DNA of 64,000 nucleotides. It comes from Paraphoma chrysanthemicola (taxonomy: Eukaryota; Ascomycota; Dothideomycetes; Pleosporales; Phaeosphaeriaceae). A program made the translations under genes and the position numbers. The stretch is taken from contig JAGMWG010000016.1 of the NCBI GenBank assembly GCA_020744225.1, positions 434,001 to 498,000 of the forward strand, read 5' to 3'. The notes below the pieces were generated by a model, which was not told the DNA's origin, did no database searches, and saw only the letters and a program-made list of their open reading frames with translations. How positions within the stretch are numbered: the stretch's first letter is position 1; each line of letters opens with the position of its first letter. Of the stretch, positions 34,201 through 45,474 are shown piece by piece.

Positions 34201-35606
34201 GCTTGAGTCTATAGCCCTAGCAAGATCTGCATCATACTCTTCGCTACCAAACTCTTCCCCTGTATTGTGCTGAAGTACGAGATTTACTTCCTTTATTTTA
34301 AGCATATGGCTGACCTGATCGTCATGTATAGTTGAATGAGGAGGAACACTCGGCTCGACGGGTATAGAAGCTTCCAATTGCTGCCTTGACCACCTGTGGG
34401 CTGGATCAGGCACGTGAAGCGATTTGTATTCTCGGGCAGCATTGATAGCATCAACAATGGCTATGTACCATGTTCTGCATAGCGCTGCATCTGGAACCTC
34501 GAACGCGTGCTTGGAGCTGACGATCTCGAAGGAAAAGGCCTGAACATCATCTTGGACAAGCTGAGTCGCATAACCTAGCGGTACAATGGCGCTGATCGGT
34601 TCCCCCAGTTTTTTTTTGCAAGAAATAGCAAGTGTTGTTGCGTATATTGGCACCAATGAGCGACTCGAAGGGCAAATTCCTCATTCTGGCTTTCCAGAAA
34701 CTCTCGTATCTGGCTATTGGTAGCTGCAACGCTATAGCTGCTGTGATTCTGGCCGAGGAACCAGGCGAAACACTTCACAAACAGGTGACCCTGACCTGGT
34801 GCACGGTACAATAGCGTACCACCGAAGTAGCCTTCGCCATTTCGATCATGTGTTTGCCCTTCCTCCTGCCCATGCGATTGCTGGGAGTGTTCAGTGGGAG
34901 TGAAGCTCTCAGGCGGAGCTTCAGTACTATCATACTCCCGGGATCTTGCTCTCGGGCGGCCGCTAGTCGTACCAGAATATGGGGACAGAGGCGAATTCTG
35001 TCCGGGTAATGGGATGCTCTTGTTCGTCTGATAGATGAGTCTAAATTGCTGATCCGACATAGGCGGATCCGATCGTACAATGTAAAGTGTCGTTTCATCG
35101 TCAATCAATGTGTATAAACCCGCAGCAAAGTGCCGAGCTAAAGTCAAGCTTCACTAGCTTTCGTACCAGGGTGAGAGAAGAAGTGACTCACTTTCGCGAT
35201 CACCACGATTCCCGTTCACATACGTGAACCGGGACCATGCTCTGACATGTTGGCGATTCTTACGCGCCCAGGTAACGACGAGAAGTGCGCCTGTCCGTAA
35301 GCAATGATCCAGGACCTGGAGTGCGTTCAAGACTCTATTCGGACTTAGTGTTAAGGTCTTGAGCAAGTGCTCTTTTATGATCGCTAGGATCTTATTACAC
35401 TCGGAAGTGCTCGATCGCGTGAGCTGTGATATTATCTTCAGGTCTGCTCTAGAAGGGCCGCCCGGAGATTTTTCAATAGCTTCTTTGTCAGCTTGTGTTG
35501 CGCGGCTTGGTTGTTTCGAACCGAACGAACCTCTTCTGACTATCACCGATATCACGGAGGCTGTTTCGTAGTACTTCGGAATGCGCGTACGAGGAAGCTT
35601 CAACAT
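31265..35606 (-). CDS. ENTH-PH-RING-EH-Ser/Thr kinase multidomain protein, frame interrupted
   Basis: Exons 35606-35192, 35137 to about 34613, about 34613-33338, and 33290-31265; about 1,410 residues. In order: ENTH-like (LNALQVLDHCLRTGALLVV, KNRQHVRAWSRFTYV; 1-170); PH (about 240-370; GYFGGTLLYRAPG, TWYIAIVDAINAA); RING-like zinc site (CVTC, KCIH, ICANC, ECPDQQC; 525-580); EH (AKI then LSFSEFALSMYYGM and GKPLPDVLPGKL; 680-775); kinase (1100-1370) with LGIGGYGQV, ARKRVL, HKDIKPRNIL, ADFGLS and YCAPEV, so all catalytic residues are present. ENTH, PH and EH domains usually mark clathrin-linked endocytosis; a membrane-trafficking kinase is my inference. Between exons 2 and 3 the frame changes at a nine-A tract inside the PH domain: an indel error, real mutation, slippage, or a weak 62-bp intron (34653-34592, donor GTGCCA) could explain it. 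The ATG at 35606 is the first in frame. Confidence 0.8.
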
Positions 35607-36235
35607 GATACCCAAGGCTTAACGCTTTCGAGAGAGCAGCCGAAGTAGGTGGTGATTAATAGATTCCGTCAAGGTAAGGAACCTCACTTAGTTTGGTTAA
35701 TTGTCTCATACCATAATCGCTGTCACCGAGACAGAAATTTATACGCTACCACTAACAGTCGCTACTCATATGCGCGTCAGGCAGGCAACGTTGCAGATAG
35801 TGATTGTAGGCTCGGCTCGGCTCGGCTCTGTCTGTAGGCTAGGCAGCGGGAGAGAAGCGTCCGGGGATATGAGGCCGGGCCGCCTGAAAAGATATCGACT
35901 AGGAGCAGATGCCGATACAGATTGTTGGTGACGACGGAGTAGTTGAACGCGCTGAGAGTTAGTGATGATATGCAGAATGAAGGCGTGACAAGGCTGAGAC
36001 ACAGTGAAGTGGGGTGCACGCAGAGCTCAGCTGCAATGTTCGGGGCGCAGCTTTGGGGCCTCGCTTCCCTCTTTGACATCGCGAGCCTCACGCAGGGTCA
36101 GATGAGTCAACAGCAGAATCAGAAAACGTGAATGACTGGAAGCATCAAGTAGGTACACTCCATCTTGTGGAGTCAACTTAAGTGTATTTGGGTATCGTCA
36201 TTCGTGCTGAAGAGAAGTTTCAGCGGCTGCAGTGT
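35607..36235. other. Intergenic, promoter of the ENTH-kinase gene
   Basis: 630 bp between two minus-strand genes. Apart from the GGCTC microsatellite listed below, nothing is seen. Confidence 0.6.
35809..35828 (+). repeat. GGCTC microsatellite, four units
   Basis: Four perfect GGCTC units lie about 205 bp upstream of the ENTH-kinase start, with a fifth diverged unit after them. Confidence 0.8.
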
Positions 36236-37324
36236 TTACAAGGCTGCCCACTCAATGGAGAAAGCTCTCACTTCCCTCGATTCATCGTCCGTGGACGCGT
36301 CCGAGAACAGACCTGCGCCTCCGCTCTGAGTGCTCTTCTTCTTCGCAACATCGGCATCCTCACCACCAATCATATATGCCTTCTTCGTACCAGTCGCAAG
36401 ACGACCACCGCCGACAACGTCAAGAAGGTCAAACTCGTCGTCCCAGCCAAATCCCGTTGCGGCGAAGTGGCTGTGATAACGTAGAGGATCTCCAGGGTAC
36501 GAGTTGTAATGGCAACCAAATCGAAGACCAGGCATATGGTAGTAGCCGAGCGAGTGTAGATAGCGAAACAGAGGGTATGACTTAGGCACAGCTGGGAGTT
36601 CGGCTGCTGAGTCTGGCGTAGGATTTGCCAAGGGTGGGTAGGACGTTGTGGGCGTTACGAAATGCCTTGGCGTCTGAGAGGGCTTCGATGCAGTGCTGAC
36701 GGTAGACGGGGCCGGTGATGCAGGCCTAGAGTCGAAAAGCGTCTCGGCCTTCGTTGTTTCATTCCGCGAGGTATCGGATAATGCAGGTTCAGTGAAGCTA
36801 GATCCTTTCATTATGAAGCCAAGACCTGAGCTGGAGTCATGATCAGACGGCGCTGTCAACGTCACGTCGCTTGAAGAAGCTTCAGTAGCACTAGTCTCCT
36901 TCTTCTCCAGAAGCTCCCTCCTCAAACCCTTCTCCTTCAGTGCCCGCTCTTTCCGCATCTCTTTCAGATCCTCGGTCCCTTTCGTGACCTCTTCTCCCCT
37001 CTTGTCCATCTCCTCTAGCCACCTCAAGCGCTCCTCTCTGCTCATCTCGCCGAAAGCCTTCTGATGGACTGCCTCGTCGTCGACGATATACGCAGCGCCC
37101 TTCTCGACGAGAACCCGTGCCTCTTCAGGCATGAGCTCTAGCGGAATGCCTAGAAAGACATTCTGCTGGCTGAGATTGGGGATCGTGCCTATCAGCATAC
37201 CACAGATGTTGTGGTTGCGTCGACAATGGCTGATGATGTCGATAGAGAAGAGGAGGTAGCGGTTTGCGACCCGTGATATAGGGAAAGGCTCATTGACTGT
37301 GTTTGGGGCCACGGAGGGCGCCAT
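36236..37324 (-). CDS. SEN34: tRNA-splicing endonuclease catalytic subunit Sen34
   Basis: Cuts the 3' splice site of pre-tRNA introns within the Sen2/15/34/54 complex. A single exon of 362 residues from ATG 37324; the frame is open further upstream but without another ATG. The C-terminal nuclease fold shows LFRYLHSLGYYHMPGLRFG, the catalytic Tyr and His in SYPGDPLRYHSHF, and the catalytic Lys in ATGTKKAYM, then RAFSIEWAAL at the end. The N-terminal region (NRYLLFSIDIISHCRR) and a Lys/Glu-rich helix (EMRKERALKEKGLRREL) precede a Ser/Thr/Pro-rich linker. Yeast Sen34 is 275 residues; the extra length is the linker. Confidence 0.95.
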   Translation of the reverse strand: MAPSVAPNTVNEPFPISRVANRYLLFSIDIISHCRRNHNICGMLIGTIPNLSQQNVFLGIPLELMPEEARVLVEKGAAYIVDDEAVHQKAFGEMSREERLRWLEEMDKRGEEVTKGTEDLKEMRKERALKEKGLRRELLEKKETSATEASSSDVTLTAPSDHDSSSGLGFIMKGSSFTEPALSDTSRNETTKAETLFDSRPASPAPSTVSTASKPSQTPRHFVTPTTSYPPLANPTPDSAAELPAVPKSYPLFRYLHSLGYYHMPGLRFGCHYNSYPGDPLRYHSHFAATGFGWDDEFDLLDVVGGGRLATGTKKAYMIGGEDADVAKKKSTQSGGAGLFSDASTDDESREVRAFSIEWAAL

Positions 37325-37711
37325 ACTGAACGTCTGTTGCGCAAGAGTTGTTAGCAATGCGCTCTTGCAAAAGGTTTTGCGTGAATCGATGTGAGACGTT
37401 GTGTCGAAATCATAGTGTGAATACAAAAAATTGAGTCATCAAGAGCCCCTCTTTGGGGGAGTCAGTGGATTGACAGATTATTTCATTAATCATGTAACGT
37501 GCGTAGAACAAAAAGCGAGAAAAAATGTGGGGGCTTACCTTCACTTGTGTGGTTTCATGATGGGAATCATGGGAGGAAGAAAAGCTAAGGTTCGAGCTCG
37601 AAGTTTTTGTAGTAGTGCCGCTTACCTAACGCTAAGGAGGGCACGTCCGCCATCACCGAGCCCCGCGACGCGACACAAACAACCACCGAGGTGAGACAGC
37701 GGAACGTCAAC
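37325..37711. promoter_or_regulatory. Shared promoter region of SEN34 and DAD1
   Basis: 387 bp between divergent start codons. No clear motif was found. Confidence 0.45.
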
Positions 37712-38081
37712 ATGGCGACCAACCGCGCATCCACAACCAATGGCACGCAAAATGGGGCACAAAAATCTTACTACGAGCAACAGCGCGAGCTTCTTGTGAC
37801 GGAAATTGCTCAAGTAAGTTCTTTCCCGCACAGGACACAACGAGAGTTTTGCTAACACCAGCCGGCAGAGTCTGGAGCTCGTCCTTCAAAACATCAACAA
37901 GCTCAATCGCTCGCTCGAAGAAGTCACGCAAGTTGGCAACGAATTCGCGCCCGTCGAGTCGCTATGGAGTCATTTTGAGAACGTCATGGCGAAAGATCCG
38001 GGTGAGGGACAGGAAGGCGCACAGGAGGGTGCGACTGAGCATGAGGGGGATGAGACGGAGGTTACTGAGCATCAGAAGTGA
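37712..38081 (+). CDS. DAD1: DASH/Dam1 kinetochore complex subunit Dad1
   Basis: Small subunit of the microtubule-ring complex that couples kinetochores to spindle microtubules; fungal-specific. Two exons (37712-37813, 37869-38081) give 104 residues. The diagnostic block runs across the intron: YYEQQRELLVTEIAQSLE, then NINKLNRSLEEVTQVGNEF and LWSHFENVM, predicted helical. The N-terminus (Thr/Asn/Gln-rich) and the acidic tail (EHEGDETEVTEHQK) are unstructured, as in orthologues. Confidence 0.93.
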
Positions 38082-38669
38082 GAGTGGAGGATGTAGATAG
38101 GGGGACGTTGGGAGCGGAAGTGGGTGGTTCGCGCGGCAAGAGAGGCAATGGCTTGCAATGACTGAAAGGCATAGTTTTTTAGATGTGGGAGGCGTTGCGG
38201 CGCATTGCAAATTATGATACCCAGGAAGACTTGAACATAAGGAATGCGTTTACATCAGCAGAGCAAGGATGACATCACGAGAGCTCGAGGTTCAGAAATA
38301 TGCTCTGAATGTACTTCCTGAGCGCAGGCTTCTGGGCCCACCCCGCCATGCGCAGATACTAAATACCGAATACAGATACAGAAAAAGGAAATGCTGTGGG
38401 CTTTTGGAGGTCGTCGCCCCCGTGTATCGATGATCGCTCAAGTCAAGGACAAAGAACGCCGTCGGTCATGTACGTGTGAAGAACCCTATGATGCGTGGGG
38501 ATAGCGACGAGCGAACAAGATGCGTGCTGGTAGAGTATAGCGTCTTGCTGCAAAAGTGGTGATTAGGATGAGCCGTGCATGGTCATGAAACATCTAGATC
38601 GTGTCGTCCAGCGTCGTAATCTCGATATCGCCGCATCCGTCGTGGGAGAAGAGAATCGTGCGCAGCACC
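38082..38669. other. Convergent 3' region of DAD1 and RHO4
   Basis: 588 bp with no gene or repeat recognised; it should hold both 3' UTRs. Confidence 0.6.
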
Positions 38670-39601
38670 TTACAGGACCTTGCAGCCGCTCCGCTTCTTC
38701 TTCTTCTTGCCTGCAATAGCCAGCGCCTCGTCGTTCCCTCGTTGTGCGGGCGCAGTGGACTTTTGTTCTGGGGTCTTGTACTCGTCGCCGACGGCCATTG
38801 TCACGGCCAGATCGAAGATCTCTTCGACACCGTCCTGCTCTTTGCTACTGCACTCCATGTACATGGCGCCCATCTTCTTGGCGACCGCGCGGCCTTGCTC
38901 GGGAGTGACGGGGGTCAGACCCTGTGTCTTGAGCAGCTCGATGCAGTTCTTCTTGTTTCGGAGATCCGACTTGAGGCCGAGGAGCATGAGAGGCGTTGTT
39001 GGGCAGAAGTGGAGGACTTCGGGGTACCACTACTTCTGTTAGCATGTGCTGCAGTCCTGATGCTGGTGGCGCTTACCTTGTCCATGACGTTTTCGAGCGA
39101 GTTCGGGCAGTCAATGGCGAAGCAGACGAAGATGATGTCGGTCTCGGGGTACGAGAGCGGTCGCAGCCGGTCGTACTCTTCTTGTCCTGCCGTGTCCCAC
39201 AGAGCAAGCTCGACCATCTTGCCCGTCGGTGGATGCGGGGTGTGTGTGATGTAGTTTTCGAACACGGTGGGCACGTATTTCTATGCAAGTCAGCACGATG
39301 CATTCAGTCATCTCGATAGGGCGCCTACCTCTGGGAAGTTGCCGGAGCTGTAGCTGATCAACAGACATGTCTTGCCGCACCCGCCATCGCCGACGACGAC
39401 CAGCTTCTTCGAGTACGAGGGTGGCTCGGTGATGGTAGTGTCCCGTGTGTTGGTAGTGTCATATGAGCTCACGGTGCCGTTGCTGTTGCGCTCGCTGGGG
39501 GTCCGTACTGGCTTGCGGACGGGTGTGATGGACGAGTATGGGGCCTTGGTGCTCTGCTTGCGGCGCAGGTAGTCATAGTTTTGCGAAGGCGCGGTCGACA
39601 T
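38670..39601 (-). CDS. RHO4: Rho-family small GTPase Rho4
   Basis: Membrane-anchored switch acting in septation, polarity and wall synthesis. Three exons (39601-39329, 39280-39077, 39029-38670) give 278 residues. The 65-residue N-terminal extension before the G domain is typical of Rho4. G motifs: VVGDGGCGKT, effector loop KYVPTVFENY, DTAGQEEYDRLRP, and LKSDLRNKK with the slightly unusual LKSD in place of TKxD. The tail is polybasic (KKKKKRSG) and ends in CKVL, a CaaX box with leucine last, which favours geranylgeranylation. It diverges from the LCB3-type gene. Confidence 0.94.
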
Positions 39602-39943
39602 GATGGTTTGTGTGTCTTTGCGGATACCAGGTGCAGGTGTGTTGGTATCAATATGGGCAGCAAGTCTGGTAGCTGGGGCGTGGTGGAGAGTGAGTGGGCA
39701 GGCTTATGGGGCGTCAGTATTGATGTTTGGCTTTGTTACCCAGCAACCGAAAGGCGCAGAGCGGCTCGCTAGGCTCTAGCGCCACCACCCCCGGTCGACG
39801 GGCCCGCTGCCTGTCACCGTGTCCACCGCCGATGCGCGTATGCACGCACCGCCGCACATTGCATGGCCCTGTCCAAGACGCTCCCCTCACATCGGTCATG
39901 AAAGCCGCCGCCGCCTCGAGAGCCTCCCTCCGCGACCGTCACC
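39602..39943. promoter_or_regulatory. Shared promoter region of RHO4 and the LCB3-type gene
   Basis: 342 bp between divergent starts, C/G-rich near the right end. No box I would name. Confidence 0.45.
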
Positions 39944-41852
39944 ATGTCGCTCCAGCATGATGCGCCCGCGCCCGCGCCCGCGCCCACGACCAACGCAGCC
40001 ACCATGACGGGCACCGCACATGCGCAAAAGGAGCCGCGGCTCGATGCAGGCAATGAGCATCACGACCACTGTGTGTGCCCTCCGTCTGAAGTCGCGCGAG
40101 ACGGACAGCTAATGCGCGCATGCGCTGAACAGACGCACGGCGACTGCCCAAGTGGCGCAATGCGCTGCGCAACCGTCTCATCCCCATTGTGCGCTGGGAG
40201 ACTCCATGGCTGGCGCTGATGCAGGACAAGATACGCACGCCGTTCCTTGACGCCTACTTCGCCTATACCGCCAACCTCGGGACGCACACCTTCTTCATGA
40301 TCTTCCTGCCGATTCAGTTCTGGTGCGGATACACGAGCGTGGGACGAGCGTACGTCGAGCGGGGCCTGACGAGGGTGGGAGGGATTCTGACAAGCACAGG
40401 ACCGTCTTCATGCTGGCTGCGGGAGTCTACCTCACCGGCTTCCTGAAGGACATGGTGTGTCTGCCTAGGCCGCTGTCACCGCCGCTCGCCCGCATATCCA
40501 TGTCGGGCTCTGCTGCACTCGAATATGGCTTCCCGTCGTCGCACTCTGCCAACGCCGTCTCCGTCGCCTTCTATGCCATATACACGATACGACAGTCGCC
40601 GGACGCTTACCACCCGTATGTTTGGACCGGACTGCAAGCCCTGTTCTACTTTTACGCTGTGTCAATCATCTTTGGACGGCTGTATTGCGGCATGCATGGA
40701 TTTCTCGATGTCATAGTTGGAAGCACTCTTGGCGCACTCATAACAGGATTCCACCTGCTGTACGTCGAATGGATGGACTCGTGGATCTTCAGCGGGGCGT
40801 TTGCCGACATCTTCGTTGCGACCCTCGTCGTGTGTGTCCTAGTGCGTATCAATCCTGAGCCAGCCGACGACTGTCCTTGCTTCGACGACAGTGTTTCTTT
40901 CCTGGGCGTCGTGATTGGGATCAACTTGGGAGCATGGCATTATGCTCAGACCAGCTTTGCATTGGACACTCCCATACCATCTACTGTGCCTTTTGACTTG
41001 GCCCAGATTGGACTTGTGAAAGCCACCCTTCGAATCATACTGGGTGTTGTCATCATCTTCATGTGGAGAGCGACAGCGAAGCCTGCACTGCTGAAGATAC
41101 TTCCTCCATTCTTCCGACTCCTCGAGCATGCTCGTTTGAATCTGCCGCGCGCTTTCTTTCTCAACGCTTCGAAGTATACCTCAGTGCCCACACTACACGA
41201 TGACGACAATCTCATTCCGCCTGCATCGGAACTACCCCACAAACTCATGAACCTTGCGCATCCCCGCAAGCGCTCCGTGTCCGTCGGCCCACAATCCGCA
41301 GCCGATGCATACGAAACCCTTGCCTACCGCAACAGACGGCGGCGCGAGAGTGTGAGCTCACTCGACGGCGCCGTTCCAGAAGAGGCGACCTGGTCACCCA
41401 GCCCACGCTTGCAGTCCAAGCCCCAAACGCCCGCACTCGAGAAGGCGGAGCCACAATACCTTGGTGCCAGTCTTCTCCCAACACCGGCGCAATCACGCGT
41501 GCACTCGTATACCGACATGACGAGCAACGGGACCGTCAATCTATCCGAGAAAAACAACACCACTCCACCAGAGAGTGACACCGACACCATCCAATTCACG
41601 CAAACATTAACCGACGAGGAAAACGAGACGGAGAAGCGCGAAATCTTCATGAAGCTCACGAAACCACGAGTCCGGTACGACGTTGAAGTAGTGACAAAGT
41701 TGATCGTATACAGCGGTACGTCGACGTCCTCGAATCATAATTTTCTATCCATGGAAACGTGCACAATACTAATATCTGATGCAGGAATCGCGTGGATTGC
41801 AGTCGAAGGCAATCCCCTGCTCTTCGAGCTTGTGGGCCTAGGCATGCCATGA
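39944..41852 (+). CDS. LCB3: Sphingoid long-chain-base 1-phosphate phosphatase (PAP2 family)
   Basis: ER enzyme that dephosphorylates dihydrosphingosine- and phytosphingosine-1-phosphate. Four exons (39944-40070, 40133-40349, 40400-41715, 41785-41852) give 575 residues. The three PAP2 motifs are intact: KDMVCLPRP (about 130), GFPSSHSANAVS (about 158), SIIFGRLYCGMHGFLDVIVG (about 205). Membrane segments are clear (THTFFMIFLPIQFW, ALFYFYAVSIIFG, DIFVATLVVCVLV, GVVIIFMWRA). The N-terminus has an Ala-Pro repeat, and a conserved DHYARRLPKWRNALRNR block precedes the first membrane segment. The soluble region at 330-540 is Ser/Thr-rich and probably phosphorylated. Confidence 0.94.
39960..39984 (+). 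repeat. Coding GCGCCC microsatellite
   Basis: A run of CGCGCC units encodes the Ala-Pro dipeptides near the start of the LCB3-type protein (APAPAPTT). It is a likely site of length variation that keeps the frame. Confidence 0.7.
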
Positions 41853-42554
41853 TCTACCGCACAGCGCACGTCTGGCACGGCGCACTTTTTTTGGTCTCTT
41901 GTATATATATGAAGCAATACCATGTTTGCATGACAATTATCTTTCAGTCCCAGAGATAGGACTATTTGAAACGGAATGTTCAGTGACCGGGGTTTGGTGC
42001 TTGGACAATCGCATTATGATGTGTTGTTTCGAGGTTTTGATAAGCAGTTTGTATGACTGACTGGTGCAACGTGTTTCGCGTATTAAATGGACGTTTGTAT
42101 AGCATTCTTCCCATCATGACATAATCTAGCTGTTGTCCGTCGACTTGGTCAATACTTCGCTGGTGGATGAGATAGCATCAAGCTGTTCATATATCTCTCG
42201 TCACGCATACCGTTAGATGGGCGTGCAACACACGAAATCGCCATGTCTAAGACATGTAATTGATGATAATTCTACAACATAAGGAGCGGCATGCACACAC
42301 AAACGTTGCACATGCCGAGCTGGGTAATTCGATCACAGCTCACAGTCCAAAGATGAAAGAAACGCCTGGAATGTACCGTATATTCCTACCCATCCCCGCC
42401 GTTGTGATGTTCACAGAAGGAAGGAACGAGCGCCGTACTCCACTTCCGATGCACATATGCCTCGTCATATACGCCAGTGCTGTTTTAAATAGCACGAATC
42501 CCATAACGCCGGACCGTCGCCACTTCACTGCCTCTTTTGTGAGCTCATCGTCGT
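41853..42554. other. Convergent 3' region
   Basis: 700 bp between the LCB3-type gene (+) and the F-box gene (-). A TATATATA stretch near 41904 and scattered A/T-rich sequence fit 3' UTR and terminator function. No gene is seen. Confidence 0.55.
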
Positions 42555-44984
42555 TCAAAACTCGCCCAATCGCTCCAGCGTCCGGTCAAGATGTTCCAGT
42601 GTAGCCCGTTGCACCAAACGCCCTGCTTCTTCCACCTTCTGCCTCTTTCTGACAAGCTCCTCGGTTTTCTCCTCGCCGTTTGTAGTTCCGTTTGCATCTC
42701 GCTTCCTCTTTGCATGTTTCTCGTCCTCCTTCACGGTCCAGAAGCGATGCACTGGCTTCTCGACATCCTTGATATCTTCGTCCGTGATTTGACACTCTTC
42801 GCGCTCCTGTTCCGTGACGCTCGGATGCGCGCCACCCAGTTGCAGCGGCTTGTCGTCGAGGCGGAAGAAGACGCGCTGAACGAACTTGGTGCGGCCACGC
42901 TTGCGAGACGAGATATAGCGCAGCGAGCTGGAGCTGAAGGGGAAATAGCTGCCGAAGAAGCCATAGTCGCCGTTGCGGTCTTCGATTTCAAGCATCTGCC
43001 AGCGCTCGTCGCCGAGGAGGTTGGCAAGCTCACCCCTGCCCCAGTCTTCGTAGATGTCGTTGGGGATGTTTGCAGTGAGCTTCTTCAGGTTCTTGAATTG
43101 CCTGGCGTAACGCATCCAGAACCGTCGCCAGCCAACCATTTCACGCTGCATGAGGGCTTTCTCTGCCGGTGTGGGACGCTTGGCCGCACGAAGCCAGCCT
43201 GACACGCCCGGCACGTCGACAGGATACTGGATAGTTAGCTCGTCGACCATGTCGGCAATGGGCGTCAGATTAAAGGATGCCTGGGTGGGTAGAAGAACTT
43301 CATGCTTGTTCTCATCCCCTCCAACAAAAGCCTTGAAGTCGCCGAAGTACAGAGAGCCATCGAGACCTGAGGAAGGACAAGTGTTGGTGCGGTCGCCAAT
43401 AGAGATGCGGATGGGGATGTTGAGCTTGCGCAATGTTGCTACCATGGTCTGGATGCGCGACAAGACATCCGCCTTGGGAAGGAATGTCCTGCTGGGCTCA
43501 AGATTCGCCGGAAATACGTCGCACATCATGCTGTCCCATGCAAGAATTGGCTTCCAGTCGCACTTCTTTGACAGCCATCGAATGGCGTTTTGCACTTCCT
43601 CGTTCGACACAGGATCCGTGCGCACTTGATCGTTGTTTTGCTGGTGCAGATGACCGAACGGATTTCTTCGGGTCGTGACATTGACGAGGTGGAATGGGTG
43701 GAGTACAATGCCTTGGAGATTATTGATGGGCTTGATATTGATGCGCGGGTACTTCTTCGATATCGTCTGTAAGCTCTGCAGGAGGTCCTCAAAGGATGCG
43801 CCCACACCCTGGACAACGTTGTTACCAAGCACCATGTGATCGCGCTTGCACTCATCAAAGGTCTTATCGTCGAATGCTTCCTCCTCTTCGCGGTGATGAT
43901 GGCCCTGTGTGATTCGGTATGGTATTGGTCCAATGACATCGCGATCACGACGGTCTTCCATCCAGCTGTATAGACCAATCTCGACATCGGTCAATCGTGA
44001 CCAAGGCGTGGCATCCGTAGAGAAAAGCGAGCGATAGGGCGCGTAGTCGTGCACTCTCAGTTTGGTCATGCTGTTCGGACAGTACTTCTGGACGCCGTCT
44101 ACAAGACAGCACACCCGCTGGTGTACTTCCCACTCGTTCCAGGTGCTGTACTAATGTCAGCAAAGATTCTTAATCCATAAGTACGCTACTTACTGGAAGC
44201 CTGAGTAGCGCTCGCGAATCGCAAGCAGCTTTAGGTTTGTGCACGTGGGAAAGATCATCTTCGCCACGGACCCGCCGTCCCTGCGCCGTGATATCCTGAA
44301 CTTCTGCTTGAAGCGGTAGTCATTGTATGAGTAGCTGTACTCGATGCGCGAGTGTGCTGTGTAGTCGGCCCAGTTTGCTACCTCTAGCTCCTCGAGCCTG
44401 CCAAACAACTTGGGACAAGCGTCTGCCAACATCTTCCACGTCCACGTCTCTTCGGGTGTCCACACAAAGTCCTTGATAGCCGATATGTCCAGAGCTGTCA
44501 GCGAAGGCAAGTTCTCTTCTATCCACCGAAAATCATCGATGCTTGCCCAGTGTGAGAGCGCGAGCTTCTGTACATGATTACGATTCGTGTCGGTAATGCT
44601 CTCTTGGAAACTGATCCAGCGTATGGCGCCTATGCTCCTATACTTCCAGTCGCCCAGCCTGATGTCGCGCACGTCGGTCAGCTGTATGGGGTACTTGTAT
44701 AGCAATTGGTTGACCGAGGTGCTGCTGGCCATGCCCTTGCACAGCCTCTTGAGGCTCCACGCAGCAGTGCCGTCAAGGTAGTCGAGGATGCACTTGAAGA
44801 TGTCGTCGGGCAGCTTGAGCAGAGGACTGTTCATGTTGGCAGTGGTGGCTTTGGGCTTGGGAATGTTGAGTGGGTCAAATGCCATGGGGCTCACTTCACG
44901 GCTGCTGTCGGAGCTCTGCACGGACGGTGTCATGGGTGGCGCCATGTCGAGGAGGGCGAAGAGACTGGCGTGGGCGAAGCTCAT
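42555..44984 (-). CDS. F-box protein
   Basis: Probable SCF ubiquitin-ligase adaptor. Two exons (44984-44194, 44145-42555) encode 793 residues. The F-box is LLKLPDDIFKCILDYLDG, followed by the helix WSLKRLCKGMAS. Downstream are irregular leucine-containing segments (LPSLTALDISAI, LFGRLEELEVANW) but no clear LRR consensus. The C-terminus is Lys/Arg/Glu-rich (KHAKRKRDANG, VRKRQKVEEAG), a possible nuclear signal. Start: the frame is open before 44984, but that is the first ATG; MAPPMTPSVQ (about 44945) is an alternative. The acceptor was chosen to keep frame; another AG lies 5 bp before it. Substrate unknown. Confidence 0.87.
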
Positions 44985-45474
44985 GTGGAAGGTGAGAGGA
45001 AGTCTGGGGCTTGCTGCGAGTGGACGGACGTGGGACCGGGAGGGCTGAGCGCCGGGCTTGTGTAACCGCCGCAGTGAGCCTGAAAGGGCAAACAACACAT
45101 GTGAGAGAAGGAGCGAACGAGTTGCACTTGCCAGAGCCGTCGTACAGTGAAGCTCTCACCTAATCTACTGGACACGGGGAGGGGAATGCAGGTTGCAGGC
45201 TGAGGCGTGGTGGTTGAGTTGCGGAGAACATCGGAGGTTCCACTGGCAATCGCCGGCCGCCCTGGCCGTTTGTGGACTCAAGCTTCTTTCAACCCACCAG
45301 GGCTTTCTCAAAGACGACTTCGCGCTGTCGCAACACCGCTCACACTCCCACACCACGATCACTGCTGTCATAACCACTTCCAAAGGCTGCACCCACCACA
45401 AGTCCACTATCGAGTCCCTAAAATAAGCCCCGCACATTGTCTTCGCCCACTCGAATACCTTCATCACACTCACC
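44985..45474. promoter_or_regulatory. Shared promoter region of the F-box gene and RPB8
   Basis: 490 bp between divergent starts. A C/T-rich stretch precedes RPB8 (CTCACACTCCCACACCACG). No other feature. Confidence 0.45.

Noticed and set aside
41881..41910. TATATATA stretch as a promoter TATA box
   Set aside because: It lies just after the stop codon of the LCB3-type gene, with no start codon following it; more likely 3' UTR sequence.
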